Of a stretch of DNA of 14,884 nt, positions 13,839-14,884 are shown piece by piece. Position numbers and translations under genes: made by a program. Below the pieces are notes generated by a model, which ran no database searches, had not been told where the DNA came from, and saw only the letters and a program-made list of their open reading frames with translations. The stretch spans positions 1 to 14,884 of the forward strand of contig JACMRS010000346.1 of assembly GCA_014376345.1 (NCBI GenBank), written 5' to 3'. Positions within the stretch are counted from its first letter, which is position 1. Each line of letters starts with the position of its first letter. This stretch comes from Bacteroidia bacterium (GTDB taxonomy: Bacteria > Bacteroidota > Bacteroidia > NS11-12g > UBA955).

Positions 13839-14884
13839 TCATTTTTTAGCTTTACAGCAAGCACTTCCTTTACTGCATGTCTCATCAGTTTTTTCAGTGC
13901 AAACTTTTTCACCACTGCATTCAGAATGCATTCCGGCTGCGCCTTTATTCATTTCGCACTCAGTTGAATCTTTTCCCATACAACAAGCATCTTTACCACC
14001 GATAAATTTACCTTCTGAGTTATACATTGCCATACATGAAGCAACTTCTTCAGGTGTGCAGCCATTTTTGGTACACATTGCAGCACATTCTTCTTTGCTC
14101 ATTGTTGCACATAAATTCATATCGCATTTGCCCATCATATTGCTACTGTCGCCATGTTGTGCAGCTACCATAGCATTTTTATCAGTACAGCAAGATGATG
14201 AAGCACCCAGATTGTCCATATTAATACCAACTATATAAGGTGCAATTACAAGCGAAACAATGCTCATAAGTTTAATAAGAATATTCATAGAAGGACCGGA
14301 GGTATCTTTAAACGGATCACCTACAGTATCACCTGTTACAGATGCTTTATGTGGTTCTGATTTTTTGTAGAACATTTCACCATTGATAAGAACACCTTTT
14401 TCAAATGATTTTTTTGCATTATCCCATGCACCACCGGCGTTAGACTGGAAAATACCCATCAATACACCCGAAACAGTAACACCTGCAAGAAGACCACCAA
14501 GTACTTCCGGACCGCATACAAAACCAACAATTACAGGAGTAATTAAGGCGATAGCACCCGGCATCATCATTTCACGAATCGAAGCTTTTGTTGAAATAGC
14601 CACACACTTTTCATATTCCGGCTTAGCTTTATATTCCATAATACCCGGAATTTCGCGAAACTGTCTGCGAACTTCCTGTACCATATCCATTGCTGCTTTA
14701 CCAACTGCCTGAATACAAAGGGCTGAAAAAACGAATGGTATCATACCACCTATAAACAAACCTGCAAGAACAGGTGCTTTGTAAATATCAATAGAATCAA
14801 TTCCTGCAATACCTACAAATGCTGCAAATAAAGCAAGAGAAGTTAGTGCTGCTGAAGCAATTGCAAATCCTTTACCGGTTGCTG
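13839..14884 (-). CDS. hppA: Membrane-bound ion-pumping pyrophosphatase (C-terminal part) with a cysteine-rich tail
   Basis: mPPases couple pyrophosphate hydrolysis to H+ or Na+ export across the inner membrane. The frame enters at the right edge with ATGKGFAIASAALTSLALF and runs to a TGA at 13839. Family motifs include FQSNAGGAWDNAKK, GDTVGDPFKDTSGPSMNILI and the final helix SIVSLVIAPYIVGI. The Gly of ATGKG is the residue that in characterised enzymes goes with the K+-dependent class (A460/G463), but the partner residue is cut off. Most mPPases end soon after the last helix. Here about 127 residues follow, with 16 cysteines, many methionines and three CC pairs (SSCCTDK, ACCMGKD, ACCKAKK). 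No frameshift separates the tail from the pump. The last residues of mPPases face the outside, so the tail is probably periplasmic. A strong terminator follows. Confidence 0.93.
   Translation of the reverse strand, partial: ATGKGFAIASAALTSLALFAAFVGIAGIDSIDIYKAPVLAGLFIGGMIPFVFSALCIQAVGKAAMDMVQEVRRQFREIPGIMEYKAKPEYEKCVAISTKASIREMMMPGAIALITPVIVGFVCGPEVLGGLLAGVTVSGVLMGIFQSNAGGAWDNAKKSFEKGVLINGEMFYKKSEPHKASVTGDTVGDPFKDTSGPSMNILIKLMSIVSLVIAPYIVGINMDNLGASSSCCTDKNAMVAAQHGDSSNMMGKCDMNLCATMSKEECAAMCTKNGCTPEEVASCMAMYNSEGKFIGGKDACCMGKDSTECEMNKGAAGMHSECSGEKVCTEKTDETCSKGSACCKAKK

Noticed and set aside
13897..14712. Plus-strand frames opposite the pyrophosphatase and its cysteine-rich tail
   Set aside because: They are antisense to a well-supported pump. 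The tail is in the pump's own frame, so the antisense frames need no separate explanation.
14757..14759. A TTG that could be taken as the start of a short pyrophosphatase
   Set aside because: The frame stays open to the window edge with conserved pyrophosphatase sequence (ATGKGFAIASAALT), so this is an internal codon of a partial gene.

Overview
The window looks like chromosomal DNA from a low-GC member of the Bacteroidota. The evidence is a sprA gene next to ruvA, carotenoid genes of the Bacteroidota type, a membrane pyrophosphatase, weak Shine-Dalgarno signals, and several exact copies of the Bacteroidota -7 promoter element TAnnTTTG upstream of genes. All supported genes lie on the minus strand, so transcription runs from high to low coordinates. 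No rRNA, tRNA or CRISPR array was recognised.

From high to low coordinates: (1) the C-terminal part of a pyrophosphate-energised ion pump (hppA) with an unusual cysteine-rich tail, closed by a strong hairpin terminator; (2) an SGNH/GDSL hydrolase whose lipoprotein signal peptide is separated from the catalytic domain by one in-frame TAA; (3) a two-gene unit of a LutA-like CCG-domain protein and an LDH2-family dehydrogenase, with a promoter and a palindrome at its start; (4) a dipeptidyl peptidase III (M49) with a signal peptide, closed by a second hairpin terminator; (5) an MgtC-family membrane protein; (6) a compact REP/RAYT unit made of a Y1 (HUH) transposase gene, four REP-like GAGACGCG palindromes and a 39-bp direct repeat on both sides; (7) carotenoid genes crtZ-crtI-crtB with tightly spaced ends, followed by a small exported protein of unknown function; (8) ruvA; (9) the N-terminal 1,043 codons of sprA, the outer-membrane translocon of type 9 secretion, running off the left edge.

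CrtB makes phytoene, CrtI desaturates it and CrtZ hydroxylates beta-ionone rings. This points to a zeaxanthin-type yellow pigment, but no lycopene cyclase is visible here. The most notable features are the RAYT unit, whose flanking repeat carries what look like duplicate promoters for crtZ and the transposase; the cysteine-rich fusion on the pyrophosphatase; and the nonsense-interrupted lipoprotein. Intergenic gaps are all below 300 bases.
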